Source: Proales similis
Lineage: Eukaryota; Rotifera; Eurotatoria; Ploima; Proalidae
Direction: 5' to 3'
DNA: 64,000 bases
Assembly: GCA_019059635.1 (NCBI GenBank)
Contig: JAGVRJ010000013.1
Coordinates: 248,001 to 312,000 of the forward strand
The notes under the pieces: generated by a model
Seen by the model: only the letters and a program-made list of their open reading frames with translations
Databases searched by the model: none
Told to the model about the DNA's origin: nothing
Shown here: in pieces, positions 43,753 to 54,142 of the stretch
Layout of the letters: the number at the start of each line of letters is the position of its first letter
How positions within the stretch are numbered: the stretch's first letter is position 1
Position numbers and translations under genes: made by a program

Positions 43753-44570
43753 GATTCTCTTCTTTCCTCTTGCAACTGCTCGCCTGTTGGCTCTTTTCTA
43801 AACTCTGAATTCTACTTACTTTTGATGAAAGATCTAGAAGAAATCGTCGTAGCGTACATTCATAATCAAGAGATGCAATATTTGAAACACGCTTTGTTGC
43901 GACTGCACGCTGTCTCGCCTCTTGGCGTGCTTCGTCGCTGCTTCATTATTTTTTCGGCGAAAATGACTAAGATCGCGGCAAACGTAGCAAACGAGATCCT
44001 TCGGCCTTGCTCCCTCCTTCGCTCGCTCTAGCCCGCTCCCTGTCGAGCTCTTTTAGCAAATCAAATCTGAGCCAAACGAAACCATATGTATCCAATTAGC
44101 GATCAAGTCACGTGGCCGGACCTAGTCGTCTCTATTTTGCCATTTTAGTCTTTGTTGGCTAATCTGAACCGGAAAGACTCTTAAATGGCAAGAGCGCGTC
44201 GGTCGAATCAAATAACACCATCATCACCACAACAACAAGATTAGCCTGAGCTGTTGCATTAGGTTATTTTGCAAAAGATTTTATTTTGTCCGAAAGCCTG
44301 AATGCGCCCAAGCGGCTCTAATGCGGCGCAATAGAAAAAGTAGAGAAAAGTGTGGCGATGTGGCAAGTTTTGTTGCAAGCAATCAGACTCGCACTTTAAC
44401 ATAATAATATTAGAAAATAGTGGCTTGACGATCCAAAGCAAATAATAATTTATTCGAGTAATAAATTTCCTGACGCTGCATCTAAGCGGGATCTAGTATT
44501 TGGCATTCGCCTGCTAGTTGTGCTGCCTTCGTCGTAGTCGTCGTCTAGCTTGCTGCTGCTGTCGTCGTCT
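43338..44570. repeat. Segmental duplication, source copy (PPA 5' end and upstream region)
   Basis: This 1.23-kb stretch matches 52520-53748 in the same orientation. It spans the first 138 codons of pyrophosphatase, its 5' flank, and the region up to just before CAMKMT. By eye the coding part differs at about eight positions in 415, while the upstream part shows more substitutions and several small indels. The right limit falls in a GCTGCTG/GTCGTC repeat. Confidence 0.9.
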
Positions 44571-44621
44571 TGTGTGCAACTTTCTAATTGGGACGAAAGA
44601 GCGTCGAAAAGCGGCAAAAGA
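43753..44621. promoter_or_regulatory. Divergent promoter interval, PPA / CAMKMT
   Basis: About 870 bp between two divergent genes. A 68-codon open frame at 43826-44031 is also open in the duplicate, but the two copies differ there by about six replacement and three silent changes, which argues against it being protein-coding. The interval must carry both promoters; the duplicate carries the same DNA without CAMKMT. Confidence 0.6.
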
Positions 44622-46129
44622 ATGAGTCGTAAAAGTTGGGAGTCGAAGCCTCCTCGGTCACGCATGTCTCATTACGACGACCATGACGACGATGACGAGG
44701 ATTTGGATAATAACGCGGTCGTCTACAGCTCCCGGGCCAGTGTGCACAGGCGGCGCGATCAGTCGCGCGGCGAGAGCAGTCGTGCTGCTCACGATCGCTG
44801 GCAGATTCTGAAGAAAGTAAGTTTGCTGCCGATCAGTGTTGCCAACCGGTCACCAATCAACAAATAGGAATCTGAACCCGACCAGGCCATTGTGGAGAAG
44901 AGTGTTGTGGGTGGCTTGCAAGCGAGTGCCTCTGTGCGCCGCTTTGACTCTTTCGGTCTGGTCAAGTCGGTAAAAGTGGCCTACGGCGGCTCTCATCAGC
45001 CAAAAGACGCCAAGCATTTTCAGTGGCTCGAAATGAGCGTTCCGTCAGTGACGGGCAAAGAGCCAGTCTACGTTCGTCTTTACAAAGGCTCCGTCAATCT
45101 AAAGGACCTGACCGGCTTCAACAACACCGGAAACATTTGTAAGCTCTTGTCTGCTGCCATTCGCTCTGGCTCGCCGTCAATGACCTTGAATTCGAAGGCC
45201 TATGGCCGTCCGAAGAAATAATGACCTATTTCTGCCTTCGAAACATTTCAATGTTCGAGTATGTCAATATTTCTGCACTTGTCACATTTCTGCTCCAATT
45301 TACGACGCGCGCGTTCCATTTGACTTTTAGCGACAAGAGCATTTGCGAGCTGGGCGGCGGAATGACTTCACTGGCCGGTCTCATGGTAGCTAATCAATTG
45401 GCGATGGCCAACTAGGCATTTCATCAATTCAAAATTTCGACTTAAGCTGGCCAGATTCAGCCGAGCGAGTGAAGTGTTTTTGACCGACGGAAACGAGGCG
45501 AGTTTTGAAAGTAAGCGGATGGTCAATTTTAAGCGTCCATTTCTCCATCTTCTCTAAACCTCTGCCTCGCAGATCTGGAGGTGATTTGTGCTGAAAACGA
45601 GCTGGAATGCAACACCGAATGCTGCCTGCTGCAATGGAACAAGGAGACCGACTACGGAGACCTGGAGGAACGATTCGACTATATTGTGTGTGCAGACTGG
45701 TAATTCTGGCTGCTAAAGATACTTTGCTTCAGCTGACCTTCATCCCTCCTCCAAGTCTATTTTTTGACGAGCATCGGGCAGATCTGGCCGCCACCATCTA
45801 CCGCCTTCTCAAGCCAGACGGGTAGGCGAGCGAGTTGTTTTTTTTCTGATCGGGTGCGAATAGAAGATTAATTGACGGCTGGTCTTAGGAAATGCTTCAT
45901 ATTTGCGCCGAATCGAGGCAACACGTTCCACAAGTTTGTGGACATGTGCCAAGAGCATTTCGAGTGCATGATCGTGCACGAGTACGACCAAGAGGTCTGG
46001 GACAGACATCTGAGAGAAAAAGAGGAGAACGCCGACTACGACGAGGACATTCACTTTCCGATGCTGCTGAAAATGCGGCGACGAAATCGACGCCACAAAG
46101 CGGCCGATTTCACCAAAATGGTCATTTAG
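44622..46129 (+). CDS. CAMKMT: Calmodulin-lysine N-methyltransferase
   Basis: Eight exons (44622-44816, 44868-45138, 45198-45258, 45331-45385, 45447-45510, 45573-45699, 45756-45821, 45889-46129), introns 51-72 nt, 359 aa (human 323). It trimethylates Lys115 of calmodulin, in the cytosol. Matching blocks in order: [34 protein letters not shown], the SAM-binding CELGGGMTSLAGLM, SEVFLTDGNEASFEN, the class I methyltransferase post-II block FDYIVCADCLFFDEHR, LLKPDGKCFIFAPNRGNTFHKF and DIHFPMLLKM. The N-terminus (residues 1-65) is acidic/basic low-complexity and longer than in vertebrates; an earlier in-frame ATG-like start would extend it further into the duplicated region. Joins were chosen by phase and by conserved motifs. 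Confidence 0.94.
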
Positions 46130-46526
46130 CCGCGCTCATGGTTGCACACAAATGGCCAGATTCGCTCAACCATGACCACTTCTAACCTGATAGTTCTGAC
46201 AGCAACGCAACATTCGAGAGCAGAAGGCAAACACACGGTTTGTTCTGTTCCGTCCACATGTACTTTATGCTCCGGTCCTAATTTGCATTCATAATGTGGC
46301 TCAGGCCATTTAATAACTAGAAATTCGTATCTAAAATACATGAATTGGCAAAGATTTAGATTTTTGCTTTCTTCATTCTTTGCCCCTTTTTGGCGAGATC
46401 TGGGGGGCGTCATGTCTTCTCGCACTCTTATTGCCACTGGTTCGTCGAGTCATGGCCACCACTTGAGCGGGCTGGCATGCTCTGCAATCACTCTAAAACG
46501 GTTTCACTTTTTGTTTAAGAGTTTTA
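46130..46526. other. Intergenic, CAMKMT to NDUFAF8-like
   Basis: About 400 bp; no coding signal in the frame used by the next gene. It holds the CAMKMT 3' end and the promoter of the downstream pair. Confidence 0.5.
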
Positions 46527-46825
46527 ATGCCAACTGTGTCGTCGAAGCATTCGAGACCTCTGCTCAGATATCCGGCTGCTGTAGGCAAGTGTTCAAAGCA
46601 AGTAAGCCAGTCTTTTCAATCAATCTGATTCAGCAGGCTCTAATTGTTGCCTTTCTCTTCCTGCGCCTGCTCTGTCTGCCTCTCTCTCTCGCTCTTCCTC
46701 GCGCTCAGTCTGTTGAGTACGCCAAGTGTGTTAGCGCCAAAGCAGAGAATCTAAACAAAGACGCTTGTTTGAAACAGTTTTTAGATTTCAGAGAGTGTGT
46801 GCGCAATGCTCTGTCCAAAAAGTAG
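46527..46825 (+). CDS. NDUFAF8: NDUFAF8-like twin-CX9C mitochondrial protein
   Basis: Two exons (46527-46601 and 46709-46825) around a 107-nt intron, giving a 63-aa protein (human NDUFAF8 74 aa). NDUFAF8 partners NDUFAF5 in assembly of respiratory complex I and enters the intermembrane space by the MIA40 route. Seen: cysteines spaced C-x9-C-x12-C-x9-C, with KCSKQSVEYAKC created across the splice junction and ACLKQFLDFREC near the end. The EYAKCV...NKDACLKQF spelling follows NDUFAF8 (AYGRCV...SKDFCAREF). Another CX9C family member is the main alternative. The stop codon lies 17 nt inside the next gene, EMC7, in another frame. The gene is too short to be found by length filters, and the whole product depends on the intron, which joins two different frames. 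Confidence 0.8.
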
Positions 46826-47513
46826 CCTCCTCTCGCTCATATGCGTGGTCTCGTATCTCGCGTTCTGCGTTAGCGCTGAGCAGGCGCTTCAGGTCGACCA
46901 GGCAGTTAGTGGAAGCGGCGGCGGCGGCAGCAGCGACGACGATCTTTTCACCATATACGGCAAGGTGAACGTCAGAATGGACGAGCTCGATCTGCAGAGC
47001 ACGCGAATTCTGGTCGACGACGGAAAGTTTGTCGGTTTCATCAAAGCGGACGGCAGCTTCTCGATACCAGGCCTGCCGAGCAGCTCCTACGTGATTGAGG
47101 TCTCATCGCCGCGCAACGCCTACGAGCCGATTCGCGTCGACATAAACAGCAAGGGCAAAGTTCGCACCCGACGCCTCAACTTGATTCAGCCGACCGAGAT
47201 AGTCACTCTGCGCTATCCGATCAACTTCGAGTCAAAGGGCTACCCGAACTATTTCTTCAAACGCGAGCAGTTCCGCGTCATGGACGCGCTGATGAGCCCC
47301 ATGGTGCTGATGATGGTCGTGCCGCTTCTGCTCTTGCTCGTCCTGCCCAAGTTGATCAACCAGGACCCAGAGCTGCAGCGAGAGTTCCAGCAGACCTCCA
47401 GTCTCCTCCAGCCCAACCAGGAGATGCCCAACATGTCCGAGATTATGTACAACATGTTCGAAGGCAAGAACAAGAAGCCGAGCAAACCAGGCAAGGAAAA
47501 GAAGAAGGCGTAG
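46806..47513 (+). CDS. EMC7: ER membrane protein complex subunit 7
   Basis: Intronless, 235 aa (human 242). It is a single-pass subunit of the EMC insertase, with a lumenal beta-sandwich. Seen: N-terminal signal peptide (MLCPKSSLLSLICVVSYLAFCVSA), a Gly/Ser linker, FTIYGKVNV, RILVDDGKFVGFIKADGSFSIPGLPSSSY, VEVSSPRNAYEPIRVDI, SKGKVRTRRLN and LRYPINF. The membrane helix is DALMSPMVLMMVVPLLLLLVLPKL, followed by a Lys-rich cytosolic tail. The start at 46806 is the only ATG that supplies the signal peptide, and it overlaps the last 20 nt of the NDUFAF8-like frame. A strong 3' splice-like site (TTTTTAGATTTCAG, ending 46791) lies 14 nt upstream, inside the upstream coding region, consistent with trans-splicing of EMC7. 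Confidence 0.95.
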   Translation: MLCPKSSLLSLICVVSYLAFCVSAEQALQVDQAVSGSGGGGSSDDDLFTIYGKVNVRMDELDLQSTRILVDDGKFVGFIKADGSFSIPGLPSSSYVIEVSSPRNAYEPIRVDINSKGKVRTRRLNLIQPTEIVTLRYPINFESKGYPNYFFKREQFRVMDALMSPMVLMMVVPLLLLLVLPKLINQDPELQREFQQTSSLLQPNQEMPNMSEIMYNMFEGKNKKPSKPGKEKKKA

Positions 47514-47756
47514 CTGCCTTTGCATTCATCGTCGAAAAAAACCTCTTTCTTCTTCTTCTTCTCTTGTTTTCTCTTTATTTCCTCTAATCAAATAAATACG
47601 AAGGAGAGGGAGAAAAGAAAACGCGAAAAAGCGAAAATAGAAGTTGTCGCAACAAATGAGAGACGAGAGACAAACAAGAGAGAGAGAGAGAGTGATGTCT
47701 AGGAAATGGCAAAAAGTCGGCAGCTAATACACGAGTAAACACGAGCTTCTATACTT

Positions 47757-49995
47757 TTAAGAGCGAACGCGATCCGAGCCGCTTGATTTGAGTGAAGAGG
47801 TGGGAGATACTGAGACGGGACGTGAGTGAACTCCGCTCACACTGACTGGACTCAGCTGGGCACTTCTGGCGGCCGTCATGAAGTTGTCGCGCTGTTCGAT
47901 CAAACGAGAGCCGAACATGAATGGGTTGGGCCGATAAGAGGAGGAGGAGGAGGCGGCCGCCGCAGCGGCTGCGGCTAGATGCTGTGCGGCGTTTGAAAAT
48001 GGCAAATAGGGCACGTGGCTGAACGGGTTGAGAAAAGTTGAGCCATTTGTCTCGCTGAACAGGCTCATCACGCCGGTTTTGTTGTAGTTGAACATGGCAG
48101 ACGGAGAAAGGAGCGGATGGTCGTTTCTTTGTCGAGCGACGCTGCTGAATGGGTTCTGCATTGAATCGCCACTGCAAGCCTCGTTCGACACGGAATGATG
48201 GACTGGGAACGAATGAAGCCATGCTGGCGGCACCTGCTGACCGCCTGACTCGCTGCCTTGCTCGCACGGCTGAGCAGAGTCCAGTCTTCCGTCGTCAGTC
48301 GCCTTTTTGGCCCAAGACTTGCTAGCCGACTGGCCGAGTGATTCAATGCTGAAGCTGGTGCGCGCCTTCTCATCTGCGCCCGAATTCTTTTTCAATATTT
48401 GACTCAGATGCTGCGAGGCGGCGAACAGATCGCCCTGGTGGTTGAACAGAATGCTTTCGAGCTGCTGGCTTTTCATGTCCGGAAACAGGCGACGCAGAGT
48501 GGAGACGCCAAGCGAAATGTTGGACGCCGACGTGGCCGACGACGGCGACGACGACGAAGAAGATGACGAGGGCGTCGAAGACGAGTAGGAGGTGTCCTGC
48601 TTTTTAGCCACTGGCTGCAGAAGACTTGCTCTGTACATGTCCGACTCCGAGCAGCCGTCCTGACTCTCGTCGGCGCTCCAGCTTGGCGCCGCTTGTCTGC
48701 TCTTCTTTTTGCCGTCCAGGCCTACTGATTAAGAATACAAACACAAGTTAGATTACAAATCGATCGCGCTCTCAATTGTTTGCGTTTCACACTGTGTTTG
48801 AATGTTCATGTTAAACAATCATACAATGGAAATGAGAGACGGAGAGGGAGAGAGACGGACAGAGAGAGAGAGAGAAAAAGAAAGAAAGAAAGAAAGGGAG
48901 AGTTGGGAGTAATGTTTGTGCAAAACGATGCCGTAAACAAGGCATCCGTGATCCGCTTATGTTTGTTTGCTGCATGCTGGGCTGAGTAGTAGACGAGTAA
49001 ACATGGAGAAGTATCTGTTGGGAGTTCAAATTAGAGTATCATTTAATACCGACTGGCTGAGGCGAGCTGAGCACACAATCAACCTGAATAGGGCGCCTCT
49101 TCTCATAATTCTGATTGCTGACAAGGTGAGAAACAAGAGCACAAGAGTGACGGCTACAACGGGCCGCAAAGCCTGAAAGTGAACGAAAGCAACACAGTGA
49201 GATGCCATAGAGCTATGGATACCGAGAGAGAGAGAGAGAGAGAGGGGGGTAGAAAGGGCCCGAAGGGAAATCGGATACGCGAGGGGGCCAATGCGAGGGC
49301 GGTTGGCAGTCATGGTCCACTTCGAGTGGGATTATCGAGCGGGTTTCTAACAACAAGAGCCGATCGAGCTTGCGCGGTTCCGACAAACACACTCGACATG
49401 CGATATGCATTCGAGCTGATATGGAATGTGACTTAATAATTTGCACCTGGCAGCTAACAAGCGCGATGAAAGAAAAGGCCGACTCACCGTTGCCTCTTTC
49501 AGGCTGTTCGGGTTCAGGGTCAGAATTGACCTCGTCCTGGCGCCAGTCGCCGCCGCTCTCCGAACTTGCCAGGCTGCGCTTGATCGCCAGTATGGTCTCG
49601 CACGGAGTGCCATAGAGCGCGCTCAGCTCTCTGGCCTCGTTCTCCTCTTGCGCTTGCTGTCTTCTGAGCGCCACCTGCAAATTTGAACTCGTGAGTGACG
49701 CGTTGACATGTGCCCAACAGGTGGCGACGCTTACCTGGGCGGCCATCACCCGCTGCCTCTCGGCAATCAGAGTGCATTTGGCACAGTCGCAGTCTTTCCA
49801 TTTGCAATAGCGCTTGTGGCCCTTCAGAGTGGACACAACTCCGTGATTTCGGCATCGGGCGCATTTCGGCGTGCGCTGGAATTTCTCCGAAGCGCGCATG
49901 AACAGCGCTTGCGGCAGCGCCGGAATCAGCGGCATCGAGCCCTGGCCACTTGACGAGGCCTGACCGAACAAAGATCCGCTGCCAGTTGAATCCAT
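47757..49995 (-). CDS. DMRTA2: DMRTA-type doublesex/mab-3 related transcription factor
   Basis: Three exons (49735-49995, 49488-49674, 47757-48721), introns 60 and 766 nt, 470 aa. It is a nuclear DNA-binding protein involved in sex determination or neural patterning. The DM domain lies near residues 39-93 ([56 protein letters not shown]) with the two intertwined zinc sites intact. [15 protein letters not shown] follows, as in DMRTA1/2. The DMA (CUE-like) domain in exon 3 ([19 protein letters not shown]...[11 protein letters not shown]) assigns it to the DMRT3/4/5 group. A poly-Ala stretch and a Ser-rich tail follow. A TATA-like element and three CCAAT boxes lie upstream. DMRT4 versus DMRT5 cannot be decided by eye. 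The 766-nt intron is by far the longest in the window. Confidence 0.94.
49221..49243. repeat. (GA)n microsatellite in DMRTA intron 2
   Basis: About 10 GA units ending in a G-run inside the 766-nt intron (48722-49487). I see no other feature in that intron. Confidence 0.9.
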
Positions 49996-52439
49996 GCCTT
50001 TAATGTGAGTGTATGAGAGAGTATCTGTCGATTCTCAATTAGATTCCAAATCTGAACCGTTCTAAATTGAAGTAGTGGCGAATTGAGACGAGAAGCTTGT
50101 TGTCGAAAACAACAACACCAACAGCAGTCTGTAGAGCACAGAGAGAATTGTGAATTTATTTGACGAGAGCGAGAAGAAAAAAGAGAGAAAATTGGAAAGA
50201 ACGCAACCAGCCAGTGCGGAGCAGGCTTATATTTGAGCGGTGAGCCGGGCCGAATGAAATACTTTCACTGTTTGGATATTTTATAACTATTTGCGCATTG
50301 AAAGAGCAGCGCGATTGGCTACGCTAAATAGACTCATCTGAGCCAATGAGCGTGCGCCAGTCGAAGAGTGTCAAGTAGCAGGCCGAGTCTGATTGGCCAA
50401 TGCTCGAGCTAGTTTAGTGTAATTAACTGGCGACGATGAATATCTAACGCCAACCAAGAGCTCGCTTGGTTTGGCCTCGTTTTGCCCGTTTGGTTGCGAA
50501 CCGGGTGCTTGGGCTGGTCGCCTTTGTCGTCTCGATTGTGTCTAATGCAAATAAAGCGAAAGATCTCAATCACGAGAATCGATGCAAAAGTTTTGCACTA
50601 TCCTGTCGTAAACACGCTTGGTGGCGGGGCTCAAGTTACGAGCTAATTTGGAAATAGCGCCCCCCGATAAATATTAACTGGACCTATTTTAGCGAGCAAT
50701 TTGCCCACTGATAATTAGATCTTGATCCTCTTCTCTTCACTAGTTGCTGCTGCTCCTCCTCCTCCTCATGTCTCATTCAACTTTATTGAAGAGTTTAGTG
50801 GCGTCAGTGACGATCGGAACGGTTTAACGCAACCCTGGCGCCTGCCACTTGAACTGGGCGACGAGAGGAAGCGCATAGAGAAGCGGCGTCAGTTACAGGC
50901 CACATTTAGCCGACATCATTCTCTTTAGGGCGCTAATCATCAAACGCTTAATTAAATCTTTGCAGGCGATTGCAGCTAAGCGGAAAGACCGCCAACACCC
51001 CCTTCGGATGGCCCCGCTCGATCAACTCGAAACAGAAACGAGCAAAACAATAGCAAAAGATACATCGAGTTAACTGCTCACATCAGAGCGGCCAACTCCT
51101 GCGGTGACTTAGAAGCTCGGATAATTAGAACGAGCAACTCAGCGGGCAAAGCAGCCGAGGACCGTCCTGGCTCTTGAAGAGGCCTCGAAAAGAAGAAGAA
51201 GAAAAATTAGAAGAAGGAGAAGGAAAACTAGAACGAATAACTGTTCCTAATTTGAATGATAATGATGATGGCGAAATTTGAAACCGTTTAGGCTCTGCTT
51301 TCGCTATTGGCCTCTGTACGTTCTCTACCAATGCAAACACTTACGTGAAGATGTTTTGAAATAAATATTTAACTGCGGAGTAGGGCGGCTCTATGCAGAA
51401 GCAAAGTTCAGGTTCAGGTGAACACACACACACACACACAGCTCGGTTACTCTAAATTTTTCCTCAAACAACCCACTCGAACAAGACTCGTTCGCGGATT
51501 GGGCATTTCTGACGCGAGCCGTGCACAGCCTCACTCGCCCGCTCGTTCAAATGAAAGAATTTGGGAAGGAGCGCTATTTAAGTAGAATGCTTCTTTTATC
51601 ACCCTGTGAACCTTACAGAGAGAGAAAGAGAGGCCAGAGAGAGAGGGAGGGAGAGAGTGAAAGGGAGGAAAATACTTATTGGGCGAAACGTGCGCTGTTT
51701 ACAAACGCCAGCCATCAATTACTTGTTCATTCGATTCGCTTATTTATTTATAAAAAAAGATAGATGCACTAAAGAGGGCCTCTAAGCAAATAGGCAGCCA
51801 GCAGTGATCTGGCGGCCGGGAGGCAAGCCTTCGCTTATGGATAGAAACGATTCACTTGTTTTAAAAGATATCTCGTCTACGTGCGTCTTTTCGATTGACT
51901 TGGAACCATGCGGTGCCGTCTTCATCACACACGCATCATCATCATCAGCAGAAGCAGCATCTATTGTTCAGCTCAGATCGGAGTGTTTATTTTTATTGTT
52001 GTTATGATTCTGGGAACAAGTTTTTATTCGAATAGATAGCAAAGTAATAGAAAGAAAAATGAAGAATTCTCATCGTTCGCTGCTCCCGTTGGCTGAGTGG
52101 CCGGCCCGAATGGCTTGAATGGAACAGTATGGGTTCGCTTTTAGCATCGCAGTCGAGAATTTGGAACGCATTGTTTATGTGACGTCTCGCTTCTCTCTGA
52201 GAACATTGACTCGCTCCAGCAGAAAGGGCCCGAGCATCAGGGCACTTTGCCGAGCAGCTCTAAAGAGAGGCCGTGTGTAGCCCTCAGAGCGCAAACTTCT
52301 AGTCGCTAAATACAAATATTTAATCAACAAGAATCCAAATTAAAGTGTCTTAATCGTCCATACTACGTCAAGCTGCCTTTCGCCTCCGCTCTAGTTTTTC
52401 GCCTCTTTTAGTGAGAATAAAACACGCTTGCCTAGGTTG
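49996..52439. other. 2.4 kb gene-free region upstream of DMRTA
   Basis: No coding frame supported on either strand. The DMRTA-proximal part holds promoter-like elements (annotated separately). Further out are a CA tract at 51421-51440, GA tracts at 51617-51660, and AT-rich patches. The size and position suit regulatory DNA for a developmental transcription factor. Confidence 0.5.
50226..50400 (-). promoter_or_regulatory. Likely DMRTA promoter: TATA-like box and CCAAT cluster
   Basis: Read on the minus strand, AAATATAAG lies at about 50226-50235, roughly 235 nt before the start codon. Upstream of it are ATTGG/CCAAT pentamers at about 50313, 50343 and a double one at 50391-50400. This is a standard arrangement of CCAAT boxes upstream of a TATA element. 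The assignment is from pattern only. Confidence 0.5.
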
Positions 52440-52934
52440 CTACCAGCACAAAGCGATCAAATTTCTGCCCTCATTTTGACCCGGTCCCCTCCCCCTCGCG
52501 ATTTTTCTGATTCGCCCTTGGATGACGCTGCCGCGCTCGTGGATGGCCGAGCCGATCTCGCACACGTCGAGCGGGTCGTCATCGCCCAGACAGCCGGTCA
52601 GCTCGTCCTTCACGTTCGGATCCTCCCAGGTCTGCGGCAGCGCGCCGTAGTTCCAGATGTAGCCGTGATAGGGAAATACGTTGTTGACAAAACGCAGCTT
52701 ATCTTTCTTCACGTCCTGCGTGATCGGATTGAGCTTTTCCTTCTTGTTGATCTCCATCTTGGCGTTGGACCAGCGCGGAATCTCAATGACCACATTGAAG
52801 ATGTTGTTGGCCTGGTCGCTGAACAGCGGAATGTCGTGGAACGGACTGATCACTTCGTTCTGGGCATTTTTAATGTACAGCTTGAAGTTTGTGGTGTTCA
52901 ATTGTCCCCTAAGCAAACGCGAATACTTTGCCAT
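52440..52934 (-). pseudogene. Truncated second copy of inorganic pyrophosphatase
   Basis: The first 138 codons match the intact gene at 42847-43752 almost exactly, with two replacements seen (Phe to Leu in the KEKxNPITQ segment, Gln to His in the xERGSVIQ segment). Homology stops at 52520, after which the frame runs into 26 unrelated residues and a stop. It keeps the DDDPLDV metal-site motif but lacks the later catalytic half (the WKIIVIDVNDP and DWFRIYKIPTGKP regions), so it cannot be an active pyrophosphatase. It retains its own copy of the 5' flank, so it could still be transcribed. Confidence 0.88.
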
Positions 52935-53748
52935 GATTCGATTCTTCTTTCTCGCAACTGCTCGCCTGTTGGCTCTTTTCTAAACTTTGAATTCTACTTT
53001 TTTTTTTTTACTTTTTGATGAAAGATCTAGAAGAAATCGTCATAGCGTACATTCATAATCAAGAGATGCAATATTTGAAACACGCTTTGTTGCGAGTGCA
53101 CACTGTCTCTCCTCTTGGCGTGCTTCGTCGCTGCTTCATTATTTTTTCGGCGAAAATGACTAAGATCGCAGCAAGCGTAGCAAACGCGATCCTTCGGCCT
53201 TCCTCCCTCCTTCGTTCGCTCTAGCGCGCTCCCTGTCGAGCTCAGTTAGCAAATCAAATCTGAGCCAAACGAAACCATATGTATCCAATTAGCGATCAAG
53301 TCACGTGGCCGGACCTAGTCGTCTCTATTTTGCCATTTTAGTCTTTGTTGGCTAATCTGGACCGGAAAGACTCTTAAATGGCAAGAGCGCGTCGGTCGAA
53401 TCAAATGTCAAACATCACCACAACAGCAAGATTAGCCTGAGCTGTTGCTTCGAAAGGAATTTATTTTGTCAGAATTTGCCCAAGCGGCTCTAATGCGGCG
53501 CAATAGAAAAAGTAGAGAAAAGTGTGGTGATGTGGCAAGTTTTGTTGCAAGCAATCAGACTCGCACTTTAACATAATAATATTAGAAAATAGTGGCTTGA
53601 CGATCCAAAGCAAAAAATAATTTATTCGAGTAATAAATTTTCTCACGCCGCCGAGTGCGTCTAAGTGGGATCTAGTATTTGGCATTCGCCTGCTAGTTGT
53701 GCTGCCTTCGTCGTAGTCGTCGTCTAGCTCGCTGCTGCTGTGTCGTCG
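52520..53748. repeat. Segmental duplication, second copy
   Basis: Direct repeat of 43338-44570 at an offset of about 9.18 kb, same orientation. The left breakpoint is inside pyrophosphatase codon 138; the right breakpoint is in a GCTGCTG/GTCGTC stretch. It contains a T-run (about 52998-53009) and several small indels absent from the source. Confidence 0.9.
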
Positions 53749-53758
53749 TGGTTTTGAT

Positions 53759-54142
53759 CTAGTGAATTTTCGGTCTCAACAATTCGACGAGTAGCTCCAT
53801 TTTTGAATTCAGACTACTTATAGTTGTTTCGATAACCACTAGCCTCTGATTGACGCCGTTCGCATTCGTCTCTAGAGCCATCAGCCGGTCTAAAGCCAGA
53901 TTGAGGTTGTTGTCCATACTGCTGATCTTATTCGTTATGTTTGAAACCGTCGCTTCAATATTTGTCAATCTTGAATCCAGGGTATTGAAACGCGGCATAA
54001 GCTCATCGTTTAGATACGAAAACTGTTCCTGGACCTCTCTTTTGGTTATTATGTCCTGGGACTCGCACATTTGAACGATCTTATACATTCCTTCTAGAAA
54101 AGGAATTCTCATCGTTTGGTTTGTTGGATTTTCGTTATTCAT
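53759..54142 (-). CDS. Unknown 127-aa coiled-coil protein
   Basis: Open frame from ATG to stop with no intron. The start is MNNENPTNQTMRIPFLEGMYK, read here in two parts: a 30-residue N-terminal region, then heptad-like sequence from about residue 45 (LNDELMPRFNTLDSRL, TNIEATVSNITNKISSM, NLALDRLMALETNANG, NQRLVVIETTISSLNSKM), ending ELLVELLRPKIH. The regular spacing of Leu/Ile/Val suggests a parallel coiled coil of the sort found in phage-fibre, tethering or retroelement ORF1 proteins. It is Asn/Thr-rich and AT-rich in codon use, unlike neighbouring genes. I do not recognise the family. Confidence 0.45.
   Translation of the reverse strand: MNNENPTNQTMRIPFLEGMYKIVQMCESQDIITKREVQEQFSYLNDELMPRFNTLDSRLTNIEATVSNITNKISSMDNNLNLALDRLMALETNANGVNQRLVVIETTISSLNSKMELLVELLRPKIH

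Noticed and set aside
42199-44031. 610-codon open frame on the plus strand across CCDC39 and PPA
   Set aside because: It lies antisense to two well-conserved genes; the openness is a by-product of codon bias on the other strand.
43826-44031. 68-codon frame between PPA and CAMKMT, also open in the duplicate at 53018-53224
   Set aside because: Differences between the copies are mostly amino-acid replacements, as expected for non-coding DNA; more likely promoter or 5'-UTR sequence.
46340-46825. 161-codon frame through the NDUFAF8-like locus
   Set aside because: Only the last 38 codons are real; the conserved twin-CX9C protein needs a different frame in its first exon and a 107-nt intron.
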